Of a stretch of DNA of 39,069 bases, positions 7,767 through 16,800 are shown piece by piece. The position numbers were made by a program, and so were the translations under genes. The stretch's first letter is position 1. Every line of letters begins with the position of its first letter. Source of the DNA: Sanguibacter inulinus. Its GTDB lineage: Bacteria > Actinomycetota > Actinomycetes > Actinomycetales > Cellulomonadaceae. Where the stretch lies: positions 1 through 39,069 of the forward strand of contig NZ_JACBYE010000041.1 in NCBI RefSeq assembly GCF_013415325.1. The letters are read 5' to 3'. The notes beneath the pieces are model-generated. The model did not search any database. It was not told where the DNA came from and saw only the letters and a list, made by a program, of their open reading frames with translations.

Positions 7767-9002
7767 ATGAAACGTCTCACAGCCCTCGCCGCAGGCGCGG
7801 TACTCGCTGTCACACTGACCGGCTGCATGCGCGTGCAGACCGACATCGTCCTCCACGACGACGACACCATGGACGTCCAGATGGTCATGGCCGTCGAAGA
7901 CGCTGCCATCGAAGAGCTCGGCATGACGTCCGACGACTTCCTCGAGCAGATGGAGACCGAGACCGGCGACGACTTCCTCGCGCCGGGCACCCAGAGCGAG
8001 TCGTACAAGCAGGACGGCTACACCGGCTACCTCTACTCGGTCGAAGACGCAAAGCTCGAGGACTTCTCGGACGAGGCGCTGTCGTTCACGCGCGACGGCG
8101 ACGAGTACGTCGTCAGCGGGACGCTCGAGAGCTCCGACACCGGACTGACGGACGACGACCTCGCCAACATGGAGAGCCTGGGGATGGGCGACCCCGACAT
8201 CACCTTCTCGGTCGAGTTCCCGGGCGAGGTCACCGAGTCCAACGGAGAGATCGACGGCAACACGGTCACCTGGACCTACGTCCTCGGTGAGCCCCTCGAG
8301 TTCGACGCCCGCGGCTCGGCCGGCGGGTCCGGCTCGGTCGTCGACCCGTCCGACGACGCCACGGACGACGCGACGGACCCCAGCACCGAGTCCACGCCTG
8401 ACAGCTCGGACTCCGCGAGCGACGAGCCCGAGGCCGACAGCTCCAGCTCCGACGACGAGGGTGTCAACTGGCTCCTCTGGGTCGGCATCGGCGTGGGCGT
8501 CCTCGCCCTCGCAGGACTCGCCACGTGGCTGATCCTTCGCAACCGCAAGGGTGGCGGCCAGGGCGGCCCCGGCGGACCCGGTGCGTACGCCGCAGCAGGC
8601 GCTCCCGCCTGGGGCCAGCAGCAGGGTCAGCCCGGCCAGCAGCAGTGGGGCCAGCAGCCGCAGCAGCCCGGCCAGCAGGGTCAGCAGTGGGGCCAGCCCC
8701 AGCAGCCCGGTCAGCCCGGTCAGCAGCAGTGGGGACAGCCCGGTCAGGGCCAGCAGCAGCCTGGCCAGCCCGGCCAGCAGTGGGGCCAGCCGGACCAGCA
8801 GCAGGGTCAGCAGGGTCAGCCCGGACAGCAGCAGTGGGGTCAGCCTGGACAGGGTCAGCCCCAGCAGCCCGGTCAGCAGCAGTGGGGACAGCAGACGGGC
8901 CAGCCGGGCCAGCCTGGCCAGGACCAGACCGGCCAGCAGTGGGGCCAGCCTGGGAAGCCTGGCGAGGAGCCTCCGGCACCCGGGCAGCAGCCCTGGCGCT
9001 GA
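7767..9002 (+). CDS. LppM-like lipoprotein with C-terminal Q/P/G/W repeats
   Basis: This 411-residue lipoprotein has a signal peptide with lipobox LTGC (lipidated Cys about residue 19), then an LppM-like outer domain of about 180 residues (starts MRVQTDIVLHDDDTMDVQMV). An acidic Ser/Asp/Glu stalk (about 190-230), one transmembrane helix (WLLWVGIGVGVLALAGLATW) and a basic stop-transfer (RNRKGG) come next. The cytoplasmic tail has about 140 residues of QPGQ/QQWGQ repeats. Start ATG 7767 follows AAGGAG by 10 nt; the longer in-frame ORF from 7542 lacks a signal peptide. LppM of mycobacteria modulates host phagocytosis, but the role here is unknown. The same tail type occurs at the N-terminus of the protein at 3552. 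The stop codon falls inside the first unit of a 17-bp tandem array. Confidence 0.75.
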   Translation: MKRLTALAAGAVLAVTLTGCMRVQTDIVLHDDDTMDVQMVMAVEDAAIEELGMTSDDFLEQMETETGDDFLAPGTQSESYKQDGYTGYLYSVEDAKLEDFSDEALSFTRDGDEYVVSGTLESSDTGLTDDDLANMESLGMGDPDITFSVEFPGEVTESNGEIDGNTVTWTYVLGEPLEFDARGSAGGSGSVVDPSDDATDDATDPSTESTPDSSDSASDEPEADSSSSDDEGVNWLLWVGIGVGVLALAGLATWLILRNRKGGGQGGPGGPGAYAAAGAPAWGQQQGQPGQQQWGQQPQQPGQQGQQWGQPQQPGQPGQQQWGQPGQGQQQPGQPGQQWGQPDQQQGQQGQPGQQQWGQPGQGQPQQPGQQQWGQQTGQPGQPGQDQTGQQWGQPGKPGEEPPAPGQQPWR

Positions 9003-9090
9003 CAGGCACGGCTGGCTGACGGCCACGGTCGGCTGACAGATGCGGTCGCCTGACAGCGACGGCCTGTCGACAGCTACAGTCGGCTGACAG
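8989..9090. repeat. 17-bp tandem repeat on the lipoprotein gene stop codon
   Basis: Five full 17-nt units run from 9006 to 9090, typified by CCACGGTCGGCTGACAG (9023-9039) and CTACAGTCGGCTGACAG (9074-9090). A sixth, diverged unit at 8989-9005 contains the TGA stop (9000-9002) in the same CTGACAG core, so TGA recurs downstream with a period that is not a multiple of three. Confidence 0.85.
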
Positions 9091-9113
9091 CCGCACACAG
9101 ACGCAGCACCCCC

Positions 9114-9158
9114 GACGGCGTGCGGCTCCCCTCGACCGAGGGCGAGCCGTACGCCGTC
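9114..9158 (+). terminator. Hairpin terminator after the lipoprotein gene
   Basis: GACGGCGTGCGGCT (9114-9127) pairs with 9145-9158 (14-bp stem, one G-U pair). The loop itself holds CCCTC/GAGGG, which can extend the structure. It ends 22 nt before the next start codon. Confidence 0.7.
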
Positions 9159-9180
9159 TCTCGTCGACGGAGATGACCCC

Positions 9181-10248
9181 ATGACCGCAGACCTCACCTC
9201 GGACAGCCGCTGGGAACCCGACATGCTCGGCGGCTCCTGGCTCGCCCGGACCCTCCGGCTGCGCCCCGACGAGGAGGGCGAGGTGGTCGCCACGCTCGTC
9301 GCCGACGGTGCACGACCGCGGACAGAGCGGGCGGTCCTCTACGTCCACGGCTACGTCGACTACTTCTTCCAGACGCACATGGCCGACGTCCTGGCCGACC
9401 ACGGCTACACCTTCTATGCCCTCGACCTGCGTCGCTACGGACGCTCGCTGCGTCCGCACCAGACGCCCAACTACGTGACGCGGCTGTCCGACTACGCCGA
9501 AGAGCTCGACACCGCGGCACGGATCGTCCGCGACGAGCTCGGCCACGAGGAGCTGGTGGTCCTCGGGCACTCCACGGGCGGGCTCGTGACAGCCCTCTGG
9601 GCCGACGCCCGCACGCGCGCGGGATCGGCGTCGGGCTCCGGGTCCGGTTCGACGTCGGGCACCAGCACGGCCACAGGCTCCGGCACTGCCGCAGGCTCGA
9701 CCGTGCAGATCGACACCGTCCAGATCGACGCCCTGGTCCTCAACTCCCCCTGGCTCGACCTCAACGAGCCGTGGTTCTCGCGCGTGGTGGCCACGCGGCT
9801 GATCGACGTGCTCGGTCCGCTCGCCCCGCGCACCCCCGTCGGCGGGCTGGGTCCGCACTACGGCCGGGCGCTGCACAAGGACACCGGCGGCGAGTGGGAC
9901 TACGACCTCACGCTCAAGCCGCACGAGGGCTTCCCTGCCCGGGCCGGATGGTTGCGGGCCGTCCGCCGCGGCCACGCGCAGGTGGCCCGGGGCCTCGACA
10001 TCCGCTGCCCGGTGCTCGTCCTGACGCCGGACGCCTCGGGCGACCCGAAGCGCTGGCACGACGCGATCCTCACGACCGACAGCGTGCTGGACGTGCAGCA
10101 GACCGCACGGCTCGCCCCGGGCCTCGGGCGTGACGTCACGCTGGTCACCGTCCCGGGCGCAGCCCACGATCTCAGCCTCTCGCCCGAGCCCGCGCGCAGC
10201 CGGTTCTTCGACGAGGTCACCGCCTGGCTGGCCTCGAAGGGCCTCTGA
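9181..10248 (+). CDS. Alpha/beta hydrolase (S33/monoacylglycerol-lipase-like)
   Basis: This 355-residue cytoplasmic serine hydrolase of the Hydrolase_4 type probably cleaves an ester. It has an oxyanion-hole motif YVHGYVDYFF (about 58) and nucleophile Ser in LGHSTGG (about 129). A late Asp and His (GAAHDLSLS, about 325) complete the triad. ATG 9181 follows GGAGAT by 6 nt. An unusual Ser/Gly/Thr-rich insert (about residues 144-178) interrupts the core after the nucleophile elbow and ends in a duplicated VQID. The substrate cannot be read from the sequence. It is followed at once by convergent mrpG. Confidence 0.85.
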   Translation: MTADLTSDSRWEPDMLGGSWLARTLRLRPDEEGEVVATLVADGARPRTERAVLYVHGYVDYFFQTHMADVLADHGYTFYALDLRRYGRSLRPHQTPNYVTRLSDYAEELDTAARIVRDELGHEELVVLGHSTGGLVTALWADARTRAGSASGSGSGSTSGTSTATGSGTAAGSTVQIDTVQIDALVLNSPWLDLNEPWFSRVVATRLIDVLGPLAPRTPVGGLGPHYGRALHKDTGGEWDYDLTLKPHEGFPARAGWLRAVRRGHAQVARGLDIRCPVLVLTPDASGDPKRWHDAILTTDSVLDVQQTARLAPGLGRDVTLVTVPGAAHDLSLSPEPARSRFFDEVTAWLASKGL

Positions 10249-10258
10249 CGGCCGCTGC

Positions 10259-10693
10259 TCAGGCCGGGGGCGCCTCGACGTCGCGCTTGTCCTTGCGGGC
10301 GGGGTTGTCGAGGCCGTGGTCGTCTTCGCAGCGGACAGGCTTCTCCGGCGCACGGAAGTGGTCTTCGGTGAGCTCGTCGACGACCAGCAGGTCGTTGCGG
10401 ACCTTGCCCGTGCGGTAGCCGGCCCGGCCGACCATGTGCGCCGCAACGGGGGCCGTGAGCAGCTGGAACACGATGATGAGCACGAGCATGCCGAGCACCT
10501 GCATGTTGCGCACGCGCAGCGCCTCACCGGTGAGCAGCAGGATGAGCCCGAGGACCTGCGGCTTGGTGCCCGCGTGCATGCGGGCGAGGAGGTCGGGGAA
10601 CCTCAGCACACCGACCCCGGCCGCGAGGGCGAGGAAGGAACCGGCGATGAGGCATAAGCCTGCTGCGACGTCGGCGAGGGTCGTCCAGCTCAT
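10259..10693 (-). CDS. mrpG: Mrp Na+/H+ antiporter subunit G
   Basis: This 144-residue subunit is the last gene of the operon. Three transmembrane helices (residues about 5-95) contain the family signature GVLRFPDLLARMHAGTKPQVLG. A hydrophilic C-terminal tail of about 45 residues follows. MrpG is a small subunit of the multi-protein Na+(Li+)/H+ antiporter used for sodium and pH homeostasis at the cytoplasmic membrane. Its ATG overlaps the mrpF stop as ATGA, which suggests coupled translation. Confidence 0.93.
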   Translation of the reverse strand: MSWTTLADVAAGLCLIAGSFLALAAGVGVLRFPDLLARMHAGTKPQVLGLILLLTGEALRVRNMQVLGMLVLIIVFQLLTAPVAAHMVGRAGYRTGKVRNDLLVVDELTEDHFRAPEKPVRCEDDHGLDNPARKDKRDVEAPPA

Positions 10694-11157
10694 CGCTCCT
10701 CCTTCGGTCCGGTGATGTCTTGCACAGCCTTGGCCGCCTGCGGGATCGAGCCGATGGTCGTGGTGTGCTCGGACCCCTTCGGGTCCTTCGGCTCGATGAG
10801 GTCGCGCGGCTCGTCGAGGATCGGGTGGTCCGCGTCGGCCTCGACCCGTGCGGCCTCCTCCTGCGCGATCTCCTCGAGGGTCCGCACACGTCCTTCGCCC
10901 TCGGGCTCGACGGCGGCGAAGCGCGCGATGGTCACCGAGCCGACGAAGCCGACGAGCGAGAGGACGATGAGGATCGGCAGGGTGTCGAGCCGCCCGGAGA
11001 GGGCCGACTCGAGCACGATCCCTCCGACGAGGGTCGTGACGAACACGTCGAGGGCGACGGTGCGGTCGAGCATGCTCGGTCCGCGCTCGGCACGGATCAG
11101 CGCGAGGATCGCGGCTGTCACGAGCATGACACCGCAGATGATGGCGACGACGGTCAT
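10690..11157 (-). CDS. mrpF: Mrp Na+/H+ antiporter subunit F
   Basis: This 155-residue subunit has three transmembrane helices in the first 90 residues and the typical RAERGPSMLDRTVALDVF motif. Usual MrpF proteins are about 90 residues. The extra C-terminal 65 are hydrophilic and acidic (LEEIAQEEAARVEADADHP), probably a cytoplasmic extension. The gene overlaps both neighbours by 4 nt. Confidence 0.93.
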   Translation of the reverse strand: MTVVAIICGVMLVTAAILALIRAERGPSMLDRTVALDVFVTTLVGGIVLESALSGRLDTLPILIVLSLVGFVGSVTIARFAAVEPEGEGRVRTLEEIAQEEAARVEADADHPILDEPRDLIEPKDPKGSEHTTTIGSIPQAAKAVQDITGPKEER

Positions 11158-11771
11158 GAGGAGGCCTCCGTGGTCGAGCTGGTCTGTGCGGACCGCTCGG
11201 CGTCGAGCGCCGCCTGGCCGCGTCGGGTCGTGGCGACACCCGCGCGCGCGAGCTCGTCGTCGGAGGCGAGGGCACGCATGACCCGGGCCTCGAGCTCGAG
11301 CGTGTGCTCGCGGACCTTGTCCGCACCGCCGTAGGACTCGATGTCGAGGACGTGCAGGTACAGCATGCCGGTGTTGCGGTGCGCCTCGATGACCAGCGAG
11401 CCGGGGACCAGCGAGCTGATCTCCGCCACGAGGGTCAGGTAGAGGTCGGAGGAGCTCCGCAGCTTGACACCGACGACCGCCCCGCGCGGGACCTTCCCGA
11501 ACCTGAAGGCGTAGAGGCTGACCTCGACCGACGCCACGACGAGCTCCCACAGGAAGCGCAGCAGCAGGACGAGGATGCCGAGCGGCCGGACACGGCCGTG
11601 GAAGTCGATGGTCGGCAGCGGCATGAGGACCGTGACGAGCAGCGCGATCCCGAGACCGGCCAAGACGTTGCCCCAGCTGAGCGTGCCCCAGAGCATCACC
11701 CACACGACGGCGAGCCACAGGACCGTGGGCCACTGCTCGGCGATCTTGCGGCGCCTGCGGTGGATCGTCAT
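11154..11771 (-). CDS. mrpE: Mrp Na+/H+ antiporter subunit E
   Basis: This 205-residue subunit has N-terminal membrane helices (about 18-60 and 65-85), then the conserved MrpE cytoplasmic part with LYAFRFGKVPRGAVVGV and SLVPGSLVIEAHRNTGMLYLHVLD. The C-terminal 45 residues are longer than in typical MrpE (about 160). It overlaps mrpD and mrpF by ATGA junctions. Confidence 0.93.
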   Translation of the reverse strand: MTIHRRRRKIAEQWPTVLWLAVVWVMLWGTLSWGNVLAGLGIALLVTVLMPLPTIDFHGRVRPLGILVLLLRFLWELVVASVEVSLYAFRFGKVPRGAVVGVKLRSSSDLYLTLVAEISSLVPGSLVIEAHRNTGMLYLHVLDIESYGGADKVREHTLELEARVMRALASDDELARAGVATTRRGQAALDAERSAQTSSTTEASS

Positions 11772-13390
11772 GAGTCGCCTCCGTCCGTGGTCTCGCTCGA
11801 GTCGTCGGCCGGCGTCCCGCTCGGGGACGGGACCGGGGTGTTGTCGATGCCGGGGTTGGGCACCGAGTCTGTCGAGTCCCCCTCGCCGCGGCCGTCAGGG
11901 CCGAGGACGGCGTCGATGTACTGGCTGGTGTCCTGCATGGTCGCGGCGGCGCGGTCGGAATAGCTGTAGAGCGGACCGGCGACCACCGTGAGCAGGAGCC
12001 CCACACCGACGAGGGCAGCCGTCGGGCCGACCATCGAACCGGGCAGGGTCGCGTCGGGCAGCGGCTCGGGCGGTGTCTGCCAGAAGGCCTTGTTCCACGC
12101 CTTGACGATCGCGTAGAGGGTGAGCAGCGACGTGACGACGCTGCCGACCACGAGCGTGTAGGCGAGGGTGGTGCCCTGCGCGACACCGGCCTCGAGCAGC
12201 CCGACCTTGCCGAGGAACCCGGAGAGCGGCGGGATCCCCGCGAGGTTCATCGCCGGGATGAAGAAGAGGATCGCGAGGCCCGGCGCGATCTTCGCGAGAC
12301 CGCCCAGCCTGTCGAGCGAGGTGGACCCGCCTCGGCGCTCGACGAGACCGACGACGAGGAACAGCGTCGTCTGCACGGTGATGTGGTGGGCGACGTAGAA
12401 GATCGACGCCCCGAGACCGGCCTGGCTGGCCAGCGCGATGCCGAAGAGCATGTACCCGATGTGGCTGACGAGCGTGAAGGACAGCAGTCGTTTGATGTCG
12501 CTCTGCGCCACGGCGCCGAGGATCCCGATGACCATGGTCGCCAGGGCGAGCCACATGAGCAGCGTGTCGAGGCGTCCGTCGGTGAACAGCAGCGTCTGCG
12601 TGCGCATGATCGCGTAGACGCCCACCTTGGTGAGCAACCCGGCGAAGACCGCGGTGACGGGCGCGGGGGCCGTCGGGTAGGAGTCGGGCAGCCACGCGGA
12701 CAGCGGGAAGATCGCCGCCTTGATCCCGAAGGCGAGCAGCAGCAGCAGCTGCAGCACGAGGGCCACCCCGGGGTCGATCTCGGGCAGGCGCTGCGCGAGC
12801 TGGGCCAGGTTGACCGTGCCCGTCGCGGCGTAGACGAGCGCGATCGCCACGAGGAAGATGATCGACGACAGCAGCGCGACGATCACGTAGATCGAACCGG
12901 CGCGGATGCGCTCGCCGGTCCCGCCGAGGGTCAGCAGCACGTAGCTGGCGGCCAGCAGGATCTCGAAGCCGACGTAGAGGTTGAAGAGGTCGCCCGCGAG
13001 GAAGGCGTTCGAGACGCCGGCCGCCAGGACGAGGTACGTCGGGTGGTAGATCGAGACAGGTGCGGCCTCGTCCCCGTCGGTGATGCCCTGCCCGAGGGAG
13101 TAGAGCAGGACGCACAGCATCACGGTGCTCGACACCGTGAGCATGAGCGAGGAGAGCCTGTCGGCGACGAGGTCGATGCCGACGGGCGCGGCCCAGCCGC
13201 CGATGTCGACAACCACGGGACCGGAGTCGGCGAGGAACAGCAGCCCCACCCCGACGGCGACCATGAGCGAGAGGGCGAGCACGGAGATGACCCGCTGCGC
13301 GCGGGGGTGCCTGTAGAGCGCGAGCGTCAGACCGGCCGCGAACAGGGGCATGACGACGGGGAGCGGCACGAGCCAGGTGTACTCACTCAT
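11768..13390 (-). CDS. mrpD: Mrp Na+/H+ antiporter subunit D
   Basis: This 540-residue proton-translocating subunit is homologous to NuoM/NuoN of complex I. About 14 transmembrane helices and the proton-antiporter domain (about 125-410) are present. The conserved Glu lies in FNLYVGFEILLAASYVLL and a Lys in LLLLAFGIKAAIFPLSAWLP. The last 60 residues are Pro/Asp/Ser-rich and acidic. It overlaps mrpC upstream and mrpE downstream. Confidence 0.95.
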   Translation of the reverse strand: MSEYTWLVPLPVVMPLFAAGLTLALYRHPRAQRVISVLALSLMVAVGVGLLFLADSGPVVVDIGGWAAPVGIDLVADRLSSLMLTVSSTVMLCVLLYSLGQGITDGDEAAPVSIYHPTYLVLAAGVSNAFLAGDLFNLYVGFEILLAASYVLLTLGGTGERIRAGSIYVIVALLSSIIFLVAIALVYAATGTVNLAQLAQRLPEIDPGVALVLQLLLLLAFGIKAAIFPLSAWLPDSYPTAPAPVTAVFAGLLTKVGVYAIMRTQTLLFTDGRLDTLLMWLALATMVIGILGAVAQSDIKRLLSFTLVSHIGYMLFGIALASQAGLGASIFYVAHHITVQTTLFLVVGLVERRGGSTSLDRLGGLAKIAPGLAILFFIPAMNLAGIPPLSGFLGKVGLLEAGVAQGTTLAYTLVVGSVVTSLLTLYAIVKAWNKAFWQTPPEPLPDATLPGSMVGPTAALVGVGLLLTVVAGPLYSYSDRAAATMQDTSQYIDAVLGPDGRGEGDSTDSVPNPGIDNTPVPSPSGTPADDSSETTDGGDS

Positions 13391-13863
13391 GGTGTGCCCC
13401 TCTCGGTCTCGTCGCGTGCCTCGGCGGCCTGTTCATCGGCACTCTCGCTGTCTTCCTCGGAGTCGGTGTCGTTGTAGGTCGGGGCGTTCTTGGCGGCGAT
13501 CCGGACGATGCGCTTGTCCTCGAGGTCGTCCTGCACCTCGTCGTGGCCGTGCAGCTGCCACGAGCGGTACGCCATGGCGAGCACGAAGGCCGTGAGGGCG
13601 AGGGTGATGACGATCGCGGTGAGGACCATCGCCTGCGGGAGCGGGTCGCTCATGTCGGCGGGGTCGGTGTCACCGATGATCGGCGCTCCCCCGGCGCGGC
13701 CGCCGGCCACCAGGAACAGCAGGTTCGCACCGTTGCCGATGAGGATGAACCCGATGAGCACACGGGTGAGGCTGCGCTCGAGGAGCAGGTAGACCCCTGT
13801 CGTGAACAGCACGCCGATCGCGAGGACGAGGAGCAGGTTGGGGCTGGTGTCGATGAGGTCCAT
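13387..13863 (-). CDS. mrpC: Mrp Na+/H+ antiporter subunit C (NuoK-like)
   Basis: This 158-residue subunit has three transmembrane helices in the NuoK-like region (about 8-100), with VYLLLERSLTRVLIGFILIG as signature. The remaining acidic tail of about 50 residues (DTDSEEDSESADE) is absent from most MrpC proteins (about 115 residues). Its ATG shares one base with the mrpA stop (TGATG). Confidence 0.94.
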   Translation of the reverse strand: MDLIDTSPNLLLVLAIGVLFTTGVYLLLERSLTRVLIGFILIGNGANLLFLVAGGRAGGAPIIGDTDPADMSDPLPQAMVLTAIVITLALTAFVLAMAYRSWQLHGHDEVQDDLEDKRIVRIAAKNAPTYNDTDSEEDSESADEQAAEARDETERGTP

Positions 13864-16800
13864 CAGATCCTCTCCTCGTGCTCGTTGGGACCGCGGGTCT
13901 CTGAGCCGTCTTCGGCCGAGCGGGTGACACCGCGCTCGTCGCGGACCCGGTCGGCCGCGCTCTCACGGGTGTGCTCGACGACGCTCGTGCCGGTCCCGAC
14001 CGAGATGGCCTCGGCCGAGCTCTGCGCGGCGGGCATGGCCAGGTCGATCTGCCGGTCGATCTCGGCTCCCAGGGACCGCAGGACGTCGAGGATGAGACCG
14101 ATGACCACGAGGAACACCCCGAGGTCGAAGAACAGCGCGGTGACGAGCTTGACGTGCCCGAAGAGCGGCAGCGTGAACTCGACGATCTCGCTCTGCAGCA
14201 CCCCGCCGCCGAAGATCAGCGAACCGAGGCCGACCCCTGCCGAGAGGAACAGACCGAGGCCGAGCAGCAGACCGGGCTGGACCGGGAGGGCCTCGCCGAG
14301 CTCGTAGCGACCGCCGGCGAGGTACCTCACGACGAGCGCGATGCCGACGACGATCCCTGCCGCGAAGCCTCCACCCGGGGCGTTGTGCCCGGCGAAGAGC
14401 AGGTAGACCGCGTAGACGATCATCGAGTGGAACAGCAGGCGCGTGACGACCTCGAAGATGACCGAGCGCCGCACGGGAGCGAGGGTCTTGCCGGCCGGCA
14501 GCCACACCCGCTGGCGCATGGACTGCGCAGGCGCGGCGGGGGCACCCTTGGCGGGCATGAGGGCGGCGACCTGCGGGCTCGCCTCGGCCTCGGTCTGTGC
14601 GGCCCACACCCTGTAGGCGTTGGCGGTGTCCGTCGTGACGTTCTGCGCCCGGAAGATCTCGCCGCCGCGGCGGCTGAGGAACACGAGCGAGGCGACACCC
14701 GTCGCGGCCACCAGCAGGACCGAGATCTCGCCCATGGTGTCCCACGCACGGATGTCGACCAGGGTGACGTTGACGATGTTCTTGCCACCGCCGAACTCGT
14801 AGGCCTCGTCGGGGAACTTGGTCGAGACGGCCTCGTGGATGCGCGCGCCGGGCACGACGAGCGCGAAGCCCATGACGACGAGCCCGACAGCCACGGCGAT
14901 GCCGAGGCGGACCCAGCGCGTGATGGCGAGCGGACGGTCGGAGAAGTACGCGGGCAGGCGTCGCAGCACGAGCACCATGACCACGAGGGTGACGGTCTCG
15001 ACGAGCACCTGCGTGAGCGCGAGGTCCGGCGCGCCGTGCAGCATGAAGAGGAAGGCGACCGAGTAGCCGGCAAAACCGGCGAGCAGCACGGCCTTGAGGC
15101 GGCGCCTGGAGCGCGCGGCGAGGATCGACGAGACCACGATGACGAGCACGGGCGCGAGCTGCGCGGCGCTGTCCCAGATCCGTGTCTCGGCAGGCCAGGC
15201 GTTCTGCGTGAGCAGCACACCACCCGGTCCGACGACCAGCACGATGAGGATCGCGCCGAGGTAGAAGGGCAGCGAACCGCGCTGGGTCATCGCGGTGACG
15301 TCCGCGGCGAGGTCGTCGAGGGCTCGCATCGAGCGGCGGTACGCCTTGTCGGCCTCGAGGGTGCGGGGCATCGCAGCCTGGAACCACTCGACCTGGCGGC
15401 GACCCCAGAACATCAGCGCACCGACCCCGAGGATCGCGGCCGTCAGCCCGAAGGCCGGGGTGACGCCGGCCCAGAGGACCAGGTGACCGGCCTCGCCCGT
15501 CGGGTAGGTCTGGGCGTGGGGCTCGAGCAGGTGCTCACCGAAGGTCGGGTTGAGCGCGGTGACCAGACCCAGGACCGCGAGGGTCAGGGCGGGCAGCACG
15601 AGCAGGAGGGACTGGCGCTTGATGCTCGCGGGGTCGACCGGCGCGGTCTCGACGGGGTGGCCCTCCGCGTTGACGGGGACGATCGGGATGGCCGGTGCGG
15701 ACTTCTTGGTCGCGAAGGCTCCCCAGAAGAAGCGCAGGCCGTAGGCGACGGTGAGCATCGAGCCGATCACGACGGCCGCGATGACGAGGATGCCGAGCCA
15801 CGGCAGCCCCAGGGGCGCCTCGTCGTGCACGAGGGCCTCGAGGGCCGCCTCCTTGGCGACGTAGCCGGCGAAGGGCGGCAGGCCGATCATCGAGGCTGTC
15901 GCGAGACCGCCCGCGAGGGCCGTCAGCGGCATGGCTCGGCCGACGCCGGACAGGCGCCGCAGGTCACGGGTGCCCGTCGCGGCGTCGACGATCCCGACGG
16001 TGAGGAACAGCGTCGCCTTGAACATGGCGTGGGCGCCGATCATCGCGAGACCGGCGAGCGCGGCGGCGCGCGAGCCGATGCCGACCATGAGGACGATGAG
16101 CCCGAGCTGGCTCACGGTGCCGTAGGCGAGGACGAGCTTGAGGTCGTTCTGCCGCAGCGCGCGGTAGCCACCGAGCAGCAGCGTGCCGCAGCCGAGCACG
16201 ACGACGATGACGACCCACACGGTGAGGTGGGAGTACGCCGGCGCGAAGCGCGCGACGAGGTACACACCGGCCTTGACCATCGCTGCGGCGTGCAGGTAGG
16301 CGGAGACGGGTGTCGGGGCGGCCATGGCTGCGGGCAGCCAGAAGTGCGTGGGGATGAGGGCGGCCTTCGACGCCGCACCGACGAGCAGGCAGACGACTGC
16401 TGCGGTGACCGCTGTGCCCTCGGGCGGGTCGGCGAGCAGGCCCGAGAGGCTGTACCCGGTCGAGGCGCTGTTCCCGAGGATCACGATGCCGACCAGCATC
16501 GCGAGACCGCCGGCTGTCGTGACGATGATCGCCTGCATCGCGGCCCGGCGGCTCGCCTTGCGGTCGTGGTAGTGACCGATGAGCAGGTAGGAGAAGACTG
16601 TCGTGAGCTCCCAGAACATGAAGAGCAGGAGCATGTCGTCGGCGGTGACGAGACCGACCATCGCACCGGCGAAGGCCGTGAGGACCCCGCCGAACTTGCG
16701 CAGGCCCGAGGCCGAGGCGGCGAAGTACGCCGAGCAGTAGACGAGCACCAGCGCGCCGACGCCGCCGACGAGCAGCAGCATGAGCCAGCCGAGGGTGTCG

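Noticed and set aside
4789-9090. Tandem arrays as CRISPR or origin iterons
   Set aside because: Units are 14-17 bp with no unique spacers, no cas genes, and no rep gene; they sit on gene ends.
9181-10248. Hydrolase as part of the mrp operon
   Set aside because: It is on the opposite strand and converges on mrpG.
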